NCBI RefSeq assembly: GCF_964340395.1
Contig: NC_135557.1
Coordinates: 1 to 64,000 of the forward strand
Direction of reading: 5' to 3'
From: Glandiceps talaboti
Lineage: Eukaryota; Hemichordata; Enteropneusta; Spengelidae
DNA length: 64,000 bases
Shown here: positions 1 to 10,498 of the stretch, piece by piece
Layout of the letters: each line of letters starts with the position of its first letter
Position numbering within the stretch: the first letter of the stretch is position 1
Notes under the pieces: generated by a model
What the model was told of the DNA's origin: nothing
The model's input: only the letters and a program-made list of their open reading frames with translations
The model's database searches: none
Program-made: the position numbers and the translations under genes

Positions 1-204
1 CACCGGTTTAAAACCGGTCAAAACTGATCAAAACTGGTCAAAACCTGTCAAAACCGGTTCAAAACCAGTCAACACAGCTTTAAAACCGATCAAAACTGAT
101 CAAAACTGGTCAAAACCTGTGCAAACCTGTCAAACCGGTCCAAACCGGTCAAAAATAGGTGCAAACAACTCAAAACCCATCAAAACTGATCAAAACCAGT
201 CAAC

Positions 205-221
205 ATCGGTTTAAAACCGAT
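205..221. repeat. 17-bp quasi-palindrome, TCGG/CCGA version
   Basis: ATCGGTTT-A-AAACCGAT has the same geometry as the CCGG version, but the second base of the left arm is T and the matching base of the right arm is A, so pairing is kept. It marks the internal junction of A, A-prime, C and 296-bp units. Mismatched relatives also exist, such as ACAGGTTT followed by AAACCGAT. Confidence 0.85.
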
Positions 222-267
222 CAAAACTGATCAAAACTGGTCAAAACCTGTCGCAAACCGGTTTAAA

Positions 268-283
268 ACCAGTGAAAACTGGT
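268..283. repeat. Hairpin motif ACCAGT-GAAA-ACTGGT
   Basis: A perfect 6-bp inverted repeat flanks a GAAA loop. If transcribed from the + strand, the loop would match the stable GNRA tetraloop class. It is present in B, C, A-prime and 296-bp units. In A units one base is lost and the loop becomes CCAGTAAAAACTGG. No transcript evidence is available, so function is inference. Confidence 0.8.
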
Positions 284-449
284 CAAAACCTGTGCAAACA
301 GGTCAAACATCTCCAAACCGGTCAAAAACCTATCCAAACCTGTCCAAAATAGGTGCAAACAACTCAAAACCAGTCAAAACCAGTCAAAACTTGTCCAAAC
401 CTGTCCAAACCTGTCCAAACCGGTCCAAACCGGTCGAAAACCTATCGAA

Positions 450-466
450 ACTGGTCCAAAACCAGT
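450..466. repeat. Hairpin motif ACTGGT-CCAAA-ACCAGT
   Basis: A perfect 6-bp inverted repeat around a 5-base loop lies near the 3-prime end of A, A-prime and C units. B units carry the same arms with a CTAAA loop. Both arms are normal sub-monomer sequence (CTGGT and CCAGT types), so this pairing follows from alternating monomer types rather than from an inserted element. Confidence 0.78.
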
Positions 467-500
467 GCAAACAAGTCAAAACTGATCAAAACCAGTCAAC

Positions 501-517
501 ACCGGTTTAAAACCGGT
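501..517. repeat. 17-bp quasi-palindrome, CCGG version
   Basis: ACCGGTTT-A-AAACCGGT is an inverted repeat of two 8-bp arms around a single central A. It marks the junction of most A and B units. As single-stranded DNA it can form a hairpin with a 6-bp stem and a 5-base TTAAA loop. It is the example copy; the motif recurs at most CACCGGTTT junctions. Cruciform formation at this arm length is speculative. Confidence 0.85.
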
Positions 518-650
518 CAAAACTGATCAAAACTGGTCAAAACCTGTCAAAACCGGTTCAAAACCAGTCAACACAGGTTTAAAACCGATCAAAACTGATC
601 AAAACTGGTCAAAACCTGTGCAAACCTGTCAAACCTATCCGAACCTGTCC

Positions 651-670
651 AAAATAGGTGCAAACAACTC
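651..670. other. Conserved off-pattern box ATAGGTGCAAACAACTC
   Basis: This is the stretch of every unit that departs most from AAAACYDRTC. It occurs twice in A, A-prime and C units (651 and 856 in this A copy, 205 bp apart) and once in B (1192). It is almost invariant; the changes I saw are GCAAAGAAC (for example 1714, 10852, 15639, 20445, 20957) and GTTTAAAC at 61417. It is also the switch point of several chimeric units. A protein-binding role is only a hypothesis. Confidence 0.6.
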
Positions 671-1009
671 AAAACCCATCAAAACTGATCAAAACCAGTC
701 AACATCGGTTTAAAACCGATCAAAACTGATCAAAACTGGTCAAAACCAGTTCAAAACCTGTCGCAAACCGGTTTAAAACCAGTAAAAACTGGTCAAAACC
801 TGTGCAAACAGGTCAAACGTCTCCAAACCGGTCAAAAACCTATCCAAAACTGTCCAAAATAGGTGCAAACAACTCAAAACCCGTCAAAACCAGTCAAAAC
901 TTGTCCAAACGTGTCCAAACCTGTCCAAACCGGTCCAAACCGGTCGAAAACCTATCGAAACTGGTCCAAAACCAGTGCAAACAAGTCAAAACTGATCAAA
1001 ACCAGTCAA

Positions 1010-1345
1010 CACCGGTTTAAAACCGGTCAAAACTGATCAAAACTGGTCTAAACCTGTCAAAACAGGTTCAAAACCAGTCAACACAGGTTTAAAACCGATC
1101 AAAACTGATCAAAACTGGTCAAAACCGGTTTAAAACCAGTGAAAACTGGTCAAAACCCGTGCAGACCTGTCAAACCGGTCAAAACCGGTCAAAAATAGGT
1201 GCAAACAACTCAAAACCCATCAAAACCGATCAAAACTTGTCAAAACCTGTCCAAACCTTTCCAAACCGGTCCAAACCGGTCGAAAACCAATCCAAACTGG
1301 TCTAAAACCAGTGCAAACAAGTCAAAACTGATCAAAACCAGTCAA
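1010..1345. repeat. B unit (336 bp), type copy
   Basis: The unit contains 33 sub-monomers summing to 336 bp. Markers are a CCGGTTT-CCAGTG-TGGTC triplet (31 bp, absent from A), CCCGTGC, AAAAATAGGTGC, CCTTTCC, CCAATCC and TGGTCT. One ATAGG box is present. A common variant (for example 4179-4514) ends with the A-type CCTATCG/TGGTCC sub-monomers, so B tails have been exchanged with A tails. This copy has one private change, GCAGACC, near 1162. Confidence 0.9.
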
Positions 1346-3547
1346 CACCGGTTTACAACCGGTCAAAACTGATCAAAACTGGTCAAAACCTGTCAAAACC
1401 GGTTCAAAACCAGTCAACACAGGTTTAAAACCGATCAAAACTGATCAAAACTGGTCAAAACCTGTGCAAACCTGTCAAACCTATCCGAACCTGTCCAAAA
1501 TAGGTGCAAACAACTCAAAACCCATCAAAACTGATCAAAACCAGTCAACATCGGTTTAAAACCGATCAAAACTGTTCAAAACTGGTCAAAACCAGTTCAA
1601 AACCTGTCGCAAACCGGTTTAAAACCAGTAAAAACTGGTCAAAACCTGTGCAAACAGGTCAAACGTCTCCAAACCGGTCAAAAACCTATCCAAAACTGTC
1701 CAAAATAGGTGCAAAGAACTCAAAACCCGTCAAAACCAGTCAAAACTTGTCCAAACCTGTCCAAACCTGTCCAAACCGGTCCAAACCGGTCGAAAACCTA
1801 TCGAAACTGGTCCAAAACCAGTGCAAACAAGTCAAAACTGATCAAAACCAGTCAACACCGGTTTAAAACCGGTCAAAACTGATCAAAACTGGTCAAAACC
1901 TGTCAAAACCGGTTCAAAACCAGTCAAAATAGGTTTAAAACCGATCAAAACTGATCAAAACTGGTCAAAACCGGTTTAAAACCAGTGAAAACTGGTCAAA
2001 ACCCGTGCAAACCTGTCAAACCGGTCAAAACCGGTCAAAAATAGGTGCAAACAACTCAAAACCCATCAAAACCGATCAAAACTTGTCAAAACCTGTCCAA
2101 ACCTTTCCAAACCGGTCCAAACCGGTCGAAAACCAATCCAAACTGGTCTAAAACCAGTGCAAACAAGTCAAAACTGATCAAAACCAGTCAACACCGGTTT
2201 AAAACCGGTCAAAACTGATCAAAACTGGTCAAAACCTGTCAAAACCGGTTCAAAACCAGTCAACACAGGTTTAAAACCGATCAAAACTGATCAAAACTGG
2301 TCAAAACCTGTGCAAACCTGTCAAACCTATCCGAACCTGTCCAAAATAGGTGCAAACAACTCAAAACCCATCAAAACTGATCAAAACCAGTCAACATCGG
2401 TTTAAAACCGATCAAAACTGATCAAAACTGGTCAAAACCAGTTCAAAACCTGTCGCAAACCGGTTTAAAACCAGTAAAAACTGGTCAAAACCTGTGCAAA
2501 CAGGTCAAACGTCTCCAAACCGGTCAAAAACCTATCCAAAACTGTCCAAAATAGGTGCAAACAACTCAAAACCCGTCAAAACCAGTCAAAACTTGTCCAA
2601 ACCTGTCCAAACCTGTCCAAACCGGTCCAAACCGGTCGAAAACCTATCGAAACTGGTCCAAAACCAGTGCAAACAAGTCAAAACTGATCAAAACCAGTCA
2701 ACACCGGTTTAAAACCGGTCAAAACTGATCAAAACTGGTCAAAACCTGTCAAAACCGGTTCAAAACCAGTCAAAATAGGTTTAAAACCGATCAAAACTGA
2801 TCAAAACTGGTCAAAACCGGTTTAAAACCAGTGAAAACTGGTCAAAACCCGTGCAAACCTGTCAAACCGGTCAAAACCGGTCAAAAATAGGTGCAAACAA
2901 CTCAAAACCCATCAAAACCGATCAAAACTTGTCAAAACCTGTCCAAACCTTTCCAAACCGGTCCAAACCGGTCGAAAACCAATCCAAACTGGTCTAAAAC
3001 CAGTGCAAACAAGTCAAAACTGATCAAAACCAGTCAACACCGGTTTAAAACCGGTCAAAACTGATCAAAACTGGTCAAAACCTGTCAAAACCGGTTCAAA
3101 ACCAGTCAACACAGGTTTAAAACCGATCAAAACTGATCAAAACTGGTCAAAACCTGTGCAAACCTGTCAAACCTATCCGAACCTGTCCAAAATAGGTGCA
3201 AACAACTCAAAACCCATCAAAACTGATCAAAACCAGTCAACATCGGTTTAAAACCGATCAAAACTGATCAAAACTGGTCAAAACCAGTTCAAAACCTGTC
3301 GCAAACCGGTTTAAAACCAGTAAAAACTGGTCAAAACCTGTGCAAACAGGTCAAACGTCTCCAAACCGGTCAAAAACCTATCCAAAACTGTCCAAAATAG
3401 GTGCAAACAACTCAAAACCCGTCAAAACCAGTCAAAACTTGTCCAAACCTGTCCAAACCTGTCCAAACCGGTCCAAACCGGTCGAAAACCTATCGAAACT
3501 GGTCCAAAACCAGTGCAAACAAGTCAAAACTGATCAAAACCAGTCAA

Positions 3548-4178
3548 CACTGGTTTAAAACCGGTCAAAACTGATCAAAACTGGTCAAAACCTGTCAAAA
3601 CCGGTTCAAAACCAGTCAACACAGGTTTAAAACCGATCAAAACTGATCAAAACTGGTCAAAACCGGTTTAAAACCAGTGAAAACTGGTCAAAACCCGTGC
3701 AAACCTGTCAAACCGGTCAAAACCGGTCAAAAATAGGTGCAAACAACTCAAAACCCATCAAAACCGATCAAAACTTGTCAAAACCTGTCCAAACCTTTCA
3801 AACCGGTCCAAACCGGTCGAAAACCAATCCAAACTGGTCTAAAACCAGTGCAAACAAGTCAAAACTGATCAAAACCAGTCAACATCGGTTTAAAACCGAT
3901 CAAAACTGATCAAAACTGGTCAAAACCTGTTGCAAACCGGTTTAAAACCAGTGAAAACTGGTCAAAACCTGTGCAAACAGGTCAAACATCTCCAAACCGG
4001 TCAACAACCTATCCAAACCTGTCCAAAATAGGTGCAAACAACTCAAAACCCGTCAAAACCAGTCAAAACTTGTCCAAACCTGTCCAAACCCATCCAAACC
4101 GGTCCAAACCGGTCGAAAACCTATCGAAACTGGTCCAAAACCAGTGCAAACAAGTCAAAACTGATCAAAACCAGTCAA
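3548..4178. repeat. C unit (631 bp), type copy
   Basis: C behaves as a B-like half joined to the 3-prime half of an A-prime unit. It opens like B (with CACTGGTTT at the junction), lacks one base relative to B at CCTTTCAAACC, then passes through CATCGGTTTAAAACCGAT, the marker CCTGTTGC, CCAGTGAAAACTGG and CAAACATCTCC. It recurs at 5300, 7767, 12346, 17166, 21435, 23350, 25265, 28423, 30236, 33328, 37414, 39187, 44781, 51117, 55116 and 56929. In almost every case it heads a larger module. Confidence 0.88.
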
Positions 4179-5299
4179 CACCGGTTTAAAACCGGTCAAA
4201 ACTGATCAAAACTGGTCAAAACCTGTCAAAACCGGTTCAAAACCAGTCAAAATAGGTTTAAAACCGATCAAAACTGATTAAAACTGGTCAAAACCGGTTT
4301 AAAACCAGTGAAAACTGGTCAAAACCCGTGCAAACCTGTCAAACCGGTCAAAACCGGTCAAAAATAGGTGCAAACAACTCAAAACCCATCAAAACCGATC
4401 AAAACTTGTCAAAACCTGTCCAAACCTTTCCAAACCGGTCCAAACCGGTCGAAAACCTATCGAAACTGGTCCAAAACCAGTGCAAACAAGTCAAAACTGA
4501 TCAAAACCAGTCAACACCGGTTTAAAACCGGTCAAAACTGATCAAAACTGGTCAAAACCTGTCAAAACCGGTTCAAAACCAGTCAAAATAGGTTTAAAAC
4601 CGATCAAAACTGATCAAAACTGGTCAAAACCGGTTTAAAACCAGTGAAAACTGGTCAAAACCCGTGCAAACCTGTCAAACCGGTCTAAACCGGTCAAAAA
4701 TAGGTGCAAACAACTCAAAACCCATCAAAACCGATCAAAACTTGTCAAAACCTTTCCAAACCGGTCCAAACCGGTCGAAAACCAATCCAAACTGGTCTAA
4801 AACCAGTGCAAACAAGTCAAAACTGATCAAAACCAGTCAACACCGGTTCAAAACCAGTCAACACAGATTTAAAACCGATCAAAACTGATCAAAACTGGTC
4901 AAAACCTGTGCAAACCTGTCAAACCTATCCGAACCTGTCCAAAATAGGTGCAAACAACTCAAAACCCATCAAAACTGATCAAAACCAGTCAACATCGGTT
5001 TAAAACCGATCAAAACTGATCAAAACTGGTCAAAACCAGTTCAAAACCTGTCGCAAACCGGTTTAAAACCAGTAAAAACTGGTCAAAACCTGTGCAAACA
5101 GGTCAAACGTCTCCAAACCGGTCAAAAACCTATCCAAAACTGTCCAAAATAGGTGCAAACAACTCAAAACCCGTCAAAACCAGTCAAAACTTGTCCAAAC
5201 CTGTCCAAACCTGTCCAAACCGGTCCAAACCGGTCGAAAACCTATCGAAACTGGTCCAAAACCAGTGCAAACAAGTCAAAACTGATCAAAACCAGTCAA
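3548..5299. repeat. 1752-bp module C-B-B-A(459)
   Basis: Unit order is C631 (3548), B336 (4179), B326 (4515) and a shortened A of 459 bp (4841). The 326-bp B lacks one 10-bp sub-monomer between CTTGTC and CCTTTCC. The 459-bp A begins CACCGGTTC and lacks the first five sub-monomers, 51 bp. The same four-unit order and sizes return at 12346 and 17166. Confidence 0.87.
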
Positions 5300-7766
5300 C
5301 ACTGGTTTAAAACCGGTCAAAACTGATCAAAACTGGTCAAAACCTGTCAAAACCGGTTCAAAACCAGTCAACACAGGTTTAAAACCGATCAAAACTGATC
5401 AAAACTGGTCAAAACCGGTTTAAAACCAGTGAAAACTGGTCAAAACCCGTGCAAACCTGTCAAACCGGTCAAAACCGGTCAAAAATAGGTGCAAACAACT
5501 CAAAACCCATCAAAACCGATCAAAACTTGTCAAAACCTGTCCAAACCTTTCAAACCGGTCCAAACCGGTCGAAAACCAATCCAAACTGGTCTAAAACCAG
5601 TGCAAACAAGTCAAAACTGATCAAAACCAGTCAACATCGGTTTAAAACCGATCAAAACTGATCAAAACTGGTCAAAACCTGTTGCAAACCGGTTTAAAAC
5701 CAGTGAAAACTGGTCAAAACCTGTGCAAACAGGTCAAACATCTCCAAACCGGTCAACAACCTATCCAAACCTGTCCAAAATAGGTGCAAACAACTTAAAA
5801 CCCGTCAAAACCAGTCAAAACTTGTCCAAACCTGTCCAAACCTGTCCAAACCGGTCCAAACCGGTCGAAAACCTATCGAAACTGGTCCAAAACCAGTGCA
5901 AACAAGTCAAAACTGATCAAAACCAGTCAACACCGGTTTAAAACCGGTCAAAACTGATCAAAACTGGTCAAAACCTGTCAAAACCGGTTCAAAACCAGTC
6001 AAAATAGGTTTAAAACCGATCAAAACTGATTAAAACTGGTCAAAACCGGTTTAAAACCAGTGAAAACTGGTCAAAACCCGTGCAAACCTGTCAAACCGGT
6101 CAAAACCGGTCAAAAATAGGTGCAAACAACTCAAAACCCATCAAAACCGATCAAAACTTGTCAAAACCTGTCCAAACCTTTCCAAACCGGTCCAAACCGG
6201 TCGAAAACCTATCGAAACTGGTCCAAAACCAGTGCAAACAAGTCAAAACTGATCAAAACCAGTCAACACCGGTTTAAAACCGGTCAAAACTGATCAAAAC
6301 TGGTCAAAACCTGTCAAAACCGGTTCAAAACCAGTCAAAATAGGTTTAAAACCGATCAAAACTGATCAAAACTGGTCAAAACCGGTTTAAAACCAGTGAA
6401 AACTGGTCAAAACCCGTGCAAACCTGTCAAACCGGTCTAAACCGGTCAAAAATAGGTGCAAACAACTCAAAACCCATCAAAACCGATCAAAACTTGTCAA
6501 AACCTTTCCAAACCGGTCCAAACCGGTCGAAAACCAATCCAAACTGGTCTAAAACCAGTGCAAACAAGTCAAAACTGATCAAAACCAGTCAACACCGGTT
6601 CAAAACCAGTCAACACAGGTTTAAAACCGATCAAAACTGATCAAAACTGGTCAAAACCAGTTCAAAACCTGTCGCAAACCGGTTTAAAACCAGTAAAAAC
6701 TGGTCAAAACCTGTGCAAACAGGTCAAACGTCTCCAAACCGGTCAAAAACCTATCCAAAACTGTCCAAAATAGGTGCAAACAACTCAAAACCCGTCAAAA
6801 CCAGTCAAAACTTGTCCAAACGTGTCCAAACCTGTCCAAACCGGTCCAAACCGGTCGAAAACCTATCGAAACTGGTCCAAAACCAGTGCAAACAAGTCAA
6901 AACTGATCAAAACCAGTCAACACCGGTTTAAAACCGGTCAAAACTGATCAAAACTGGTCAAAACCTGTCAAAACCGGTTCAAAACCAGTCAAAATAGTTT
7001 TAAAAACGATCAAAACTGATCAAAACTGGTCAAAACCGGTTTAAAACCAGTGAAAACTGGTCAAAACCCGTGCAAACCTGTCAAACCGGTCCAAACCGGT
7101 CAAAAATAGGTGCAAACAACTCAAAACCCATCAAAACCGATCAAAACTTGTCAAAACCTGTCAAAACCTTTCCAAACCGGTCCAAACCGGTCGAAAACCA
7201 ATCCAAACTGGTCTAAAACCAGTGCAAACAAGTCAAAACTGATCAAAACCAGTCAACACCGGTTTAAAACCGGTCAAAACTGATCAAAACTGGTCAAAAC
7301 CTGTCAAAACCGGTTCAAAACCAGTCAACACAGGTTTAAAACCGATCAAAACTGATCAAAACTGGTCAAAACCTGTGCAAACCTGTCAAACCTATCCGAA
7401 CCTGTCCAAAATAGGTGCAAACAACTCAAAACCCATCAAAACTGATCAAAACCAGTCAACATCGGTTTAAAACCGATCAAAACTGATCAAAACTGGTCAA
7501 AACCAGTTCAAAACCTGTCGCAAACCGGTTTAAAACCAGTAAAAACTGGTCAAAACCTGTGCAAACAGGTCAAACGTCTCCAAACCGGTCAAAAACCTAT
7601 CCAAAACTGTCCAAAATAGGTGCAAACAACTCAAAACCCGTCAAAACCAGTCAAAACTTGTCCAAACCTGTCCAAACCTGTCCAAACCGGTCCAAACCGG
7701 TCGAAAACCTATCGAAACTGGTCCAAAACCAGTGCAAACAAGTCAAAACTGATCAAAACCAGTCAA
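5300..7766. repeat. 2467-bp higher-order repeat, copy 1
   Basis: Unit order is C631 (5300), B336 (5931), B326 (6267), A328 (6593), B336 (6921), A510 (7257). The 328-bp A lacks the 51 bp of the 459-bp form plus a further 131 bp, which is 13 whole sub-monomers. The B at 6921 has the marker ATAGTTTTAAAAACG. The next 2467 bp repeat the same order and unit sizes exactly. Confidence 0.9.
6593..6920. repeat. Doubly shortened A unit (328 bp)
   Basis: Compared with the 459-bp form at 4841, 131 bp are missing between two copies of a GGTTTAAAACCGATC...TGATC...TGGTC stretch of about 40 bp. That is the product expected from recombination or slippage between these two internal direct repeats, leaving one of them. 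The same form is found at 9060-9387, inside the duplicate 2467-bp repeat, so the deletion came before that duplication. Confidence 0.82.
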
Positions 7767-10233
7767 CACTGGTTTAAAACCGGTCAAAACTGATCAAAAC
7801 TGGTCAAAACCTGTCAAAACCGGTTCAAAACCAGTCAACACAGGTTTAAAACCGATCAAAACTGATCAAAACTGGTCAAAACCGGTTTAAAACCAGTGAA
7901 AACTGGTCAAAACCCGTGCAAACCTGTCAAACCGGTCAAAACCGGTCAAAAATAGGTGCAAACAACTCAAAACCCATCAAAACCGATCAAAACTTGTCAA
8001 AACCTGTCCAAACCTTTCAAACCGGTCCAAACCGGTCGAAAACCAATCCAAACTGGTCTAAAACCAGTGCAAACAAGTCAAAACTGATCAAAACCAGTCA
8101 ACATCGGTTTAAAACCGATCAAAACTGATCAAAACTGGTCAAAACCTGTTGCAAACCGGTTTAAAACCAGTGAAAACTGGTCAAAACCTGTGCAAACAGG
8201 TCAAACATCTCCAAACCGGTCAACAACCTATCCAAACCTGTCCAAAATAGGTGCAAACAACTCAAAACCCGTCAAAACCAGTCAAAACTTGTCCAAACCT
8301 GTCCAAACCTGTCCAAACCGGTCCAAACCGGTCGAAAACCTATCGAAACTGGTCCAAAACCAGTGCAAACAAGTCAAAACTGATCAAAACCAGTCAACAC
8401 CGGTTTAAAACCGGTCAAAACTGATAAAAACTGGTCAAAACCTGTCAAAACCGGTTCAAAACCAGTCAAAATAGGTTTAAAACCGATCAAAACTGATTAA
8501 AACTGGTCAAAACCGGTTTAAAACCAGTGAAAACTGGTCAAAACCCGTGCAAACCTGTCAAACCGGTCAAAACCGGTCAAAAATAGGTGCAAACAACTCA
8601 AAACCCATCAAAACCGATCAAAACTTGTCAAAACCTGTCCAAACCTTTCCAAACCGGTCCAAACCGGTCGAAAACCTATCGAAACTGGTCCAAAACCAGT
8701 GCAAACAAGTCAAAACTGATCAAAACCAGTCAACACCGGTTTAAAACCGGTCAAAACTGATCAAAACTGGTCAAAACCTGTCAAAACCGGTTCAAAACCA
8801 GTCAAAATAGGTTTAAAACCGATCAAAACTGATCAAAACTGGTCAAAACCGGTTTAAAACCAGTGAAAACTGGTCAAAACCCGTGCAAACCTGTCAAACC
8901 GGTCTAAACCGGTCAAAAATAGGTGCAAACAACTCAAAACCCATCAAAACCGATCAAAACTTGTCAAAACCTTTCCAAACCGGTCCAAACCGGTCGAAAA
9001 CCAATCCAAACTGGTCTAAAACCAGTGCAAACAAGTCAAAACTGATCAAAACCAGTCAACACCGGTTCAAAACCAGTCAACACAGGTTTAAAACCGATCA
9101 AAACTGATCAAAACTGGTCAAAACCAGTTCAAAACCTGTCGCAAACCGGTTTAAAACCAGTAAAAACTGGTCAAAACCTGTGCAAACAGGTCAAACGTCT
9201 CCAAACCGGTCAAAAACCTATCCAAAACTGTCCAAAATAGGTGCAAACAACTCAAAACCCGTCAAAACCAGTCAAAACTTGTCCAAACGTGTCCAAACCT
9301 GTCCAAACCGGTCCAAACCGGTCGAAAACCTATCGAAACTGGTCCAAAACCAGTGCAAACAAGTCAAAACTGATCAAAACCAGTCAACACCGGTTTAAAA
9401 CCGGTCAAAACTGATCAAAACTGGTCAAAACCTGTCAAAACCGGTTCAAAACCAGTCAAAATAGTTTTAAAAACGATCAAAACTGATCAAAACTGGTCAA
9501 AACCGGTTTAAAACCAGTGAAAACTGGTCAAAACCCGTGCAAACCTGTCAAACCGGTCCAAACCGGTCAAAAATAGGTGCAAACAACTCAAAACCCATCA
9601 AAACCGATCAAAACTTGTCAAAACCTGTCCAAACCTTTCCAAACCGGTCCAAACCGGTCGAAAACCAATCCAAACTGGTCTAAAACCAGTGCAAACAAGT
9701 CAAAACTGATCAAAACCAGTCAACACCGGTTTAAAACCGGTCAAAACTGATCAAAACTGGTCAAAACCTGTCAAAACCAGTTCAAAACCAGTCAACACAG
9801 GTTTAAAACCGATCAAAACTGATCAAAACTGGTCAAAACCTGTGCAAACCTGTCAAACCTATCCGAACCTGTCCAAAATAGGTGCAAACAACTCAAAACC
9901 CATCAAAACTGATCAAAACCAGTCAACATCGGTTTAAAATCGATCAAAACTGATCAAAACTGGTCAAAACCAGTTCAAAACCTGTCGCAAACCGGTTTAA
10001 AACCAGTAAAAACTGGTCAAAACCTGTGCAAACAGGTCAAACGTCTCCAAACCGATCAAAAACCTATCCAAAACTGTCCAAAATAGGTGCAAACAACTCA
10101 AAACCCGTCAAAACCAGTCAAAACTTTTCCAAACCTGTCCAAACCTGTCCAAACCTGTCCAAACCGGTCCAAACCGATCGAAAACCTATCGAAACTGGTC
10201 CAAAACCAGTCAAAACTGATCAAAACCAGTCAA
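7767..10233. repeat. 2467-bp higher-order repeat, copy 2
   Basis: Unit junctions fall at 7767, 8398, 8734, 9060, 9388 and 9724, the same sizes as copy 1. Differences are isolated substitutions, for example CTGATAAAAACTGG near 8425, CCAGTTC for CCGGTTC near 9778 and AAAATCGATC near 9939. No length change is visible between the two copies, which points to a recent tandem duplication. This copy also forms the first half of the about-4.8-kb super-repeat. Confidence 0.9.
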
Positions 10234-10498
10234 CACCGGTTTAAAACCGGTCAAAACTGATCAAAACTGGTCAAAACCGGTTTAAAACCAGTGAAAACTG
10301 GTCAAAAACCGTGCAAACCTGTCAAACCCGGTCAAAACCGGTCAAAAATAGGTGCAAACAACTCAAAACCCATCAAAACCGATCAAAACTTGTCAAAACC
10401 TGTCCAAACCTTTCCAAACCGGTCCAAACCGGTCGAAAACCTATCGAAACTGGTCCAAAACCAGTGCAAACAAGTCAAAACTGATCAAAACCAGTCAA
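10234..10498. repeat. Shortened B unit (265 bp)
   Basis: This B unit lacks sub-monomers 4-10, which sum to 72 bp, and has gained one C in CAAACCCGGTC near 10328 (336 - 72 + 1 = 265). The join runs directly from TGGTC to CCGGTTT and keeps the sub-monomer register. The equivalent unit in the next super-repeat copy (14944-15279) is full length. Confidence 0.82.

Larger units (their letters stand above)
1..499. repeat. A-prime unit (499 bp), first copy
   Basis: This unit matches the 510-bp A unit but lacks one 11-bp sub-monomer (AAAACCAGTTC), giving 49 sub-monomers. It carries the marker ACAGCTTT where A has ACAGGTTT, and CAAACATCTCC where A has CAAACGTCTCC. The same 499-bp form recurs at 20090, 26568, 35895, 53261 and 62568, and with altered markers at 10499 and 15280. 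It is usually followed directly by a 510-bp A unit. Confidence 0.9.
500..1009. repeat. A unit (510 bp), type copy
   Basis: Parsing by hand gives 50 sub-monomers: 28 of 10 bp, 14 of 11, 2 of 12 and 8 of 9 counted by their deviations from 10, summing to 510 bp. Markers are CCTATCCG near 635-645, the CCAGTTC sub-monomer before CCTGTCGC, CCAGTAAAAACTGG, and CAAACGTCTCC. The unit contains two ATAGGTGCAAACAACTC boxes 205 bp apart. It is the commonest unit of the window and alternates with B in the first 3.5 kb. Confidence 0.9.
500..3547. repeat. Alternating A-B higher-order repeat (846 bp)
   Basis: Unit order is A510, B336, A510, B336, A510, B336, A510, with junctions at 500, 1010, 1346, 1856, 2192, 2702 and 3038. 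Copies of the 846-bp A+B pair are nearly identical; I noticed only scattered substitutions such as TTTACAACC near 1356. The B units alternate between a CAACACAGG and a CAAAATAGG junction sub-monomer. This is the simplest higher-order region of the window. Confidence 0.9.

Noticed and set aside
501-517. Transcription terminator or operator
   Set aside because: The quasi-palindrome is a regular part of every unit, lacks a following T-run on the + strand, and has no adjacent gene.
1010-1345. 336 and 510 bp as two and three times a nucleosome-length monomer of about 168-170 bp
   Set aside because: The arithmetic is suggestive, but I found no internal 168-170-bp periodicity: box and junction spacings inside A are 72, 131, 205 and 305 bp. 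Nucleosome mapping would be needed to revive the idea.
1504-1866. 120-codon open frame in an A unit
   Set aside because: A single substitution (CTGTTC for CTGATC near 1573) extends a frame that is interrupted in the sister A units. The composition is identical to the surrounding repeat.
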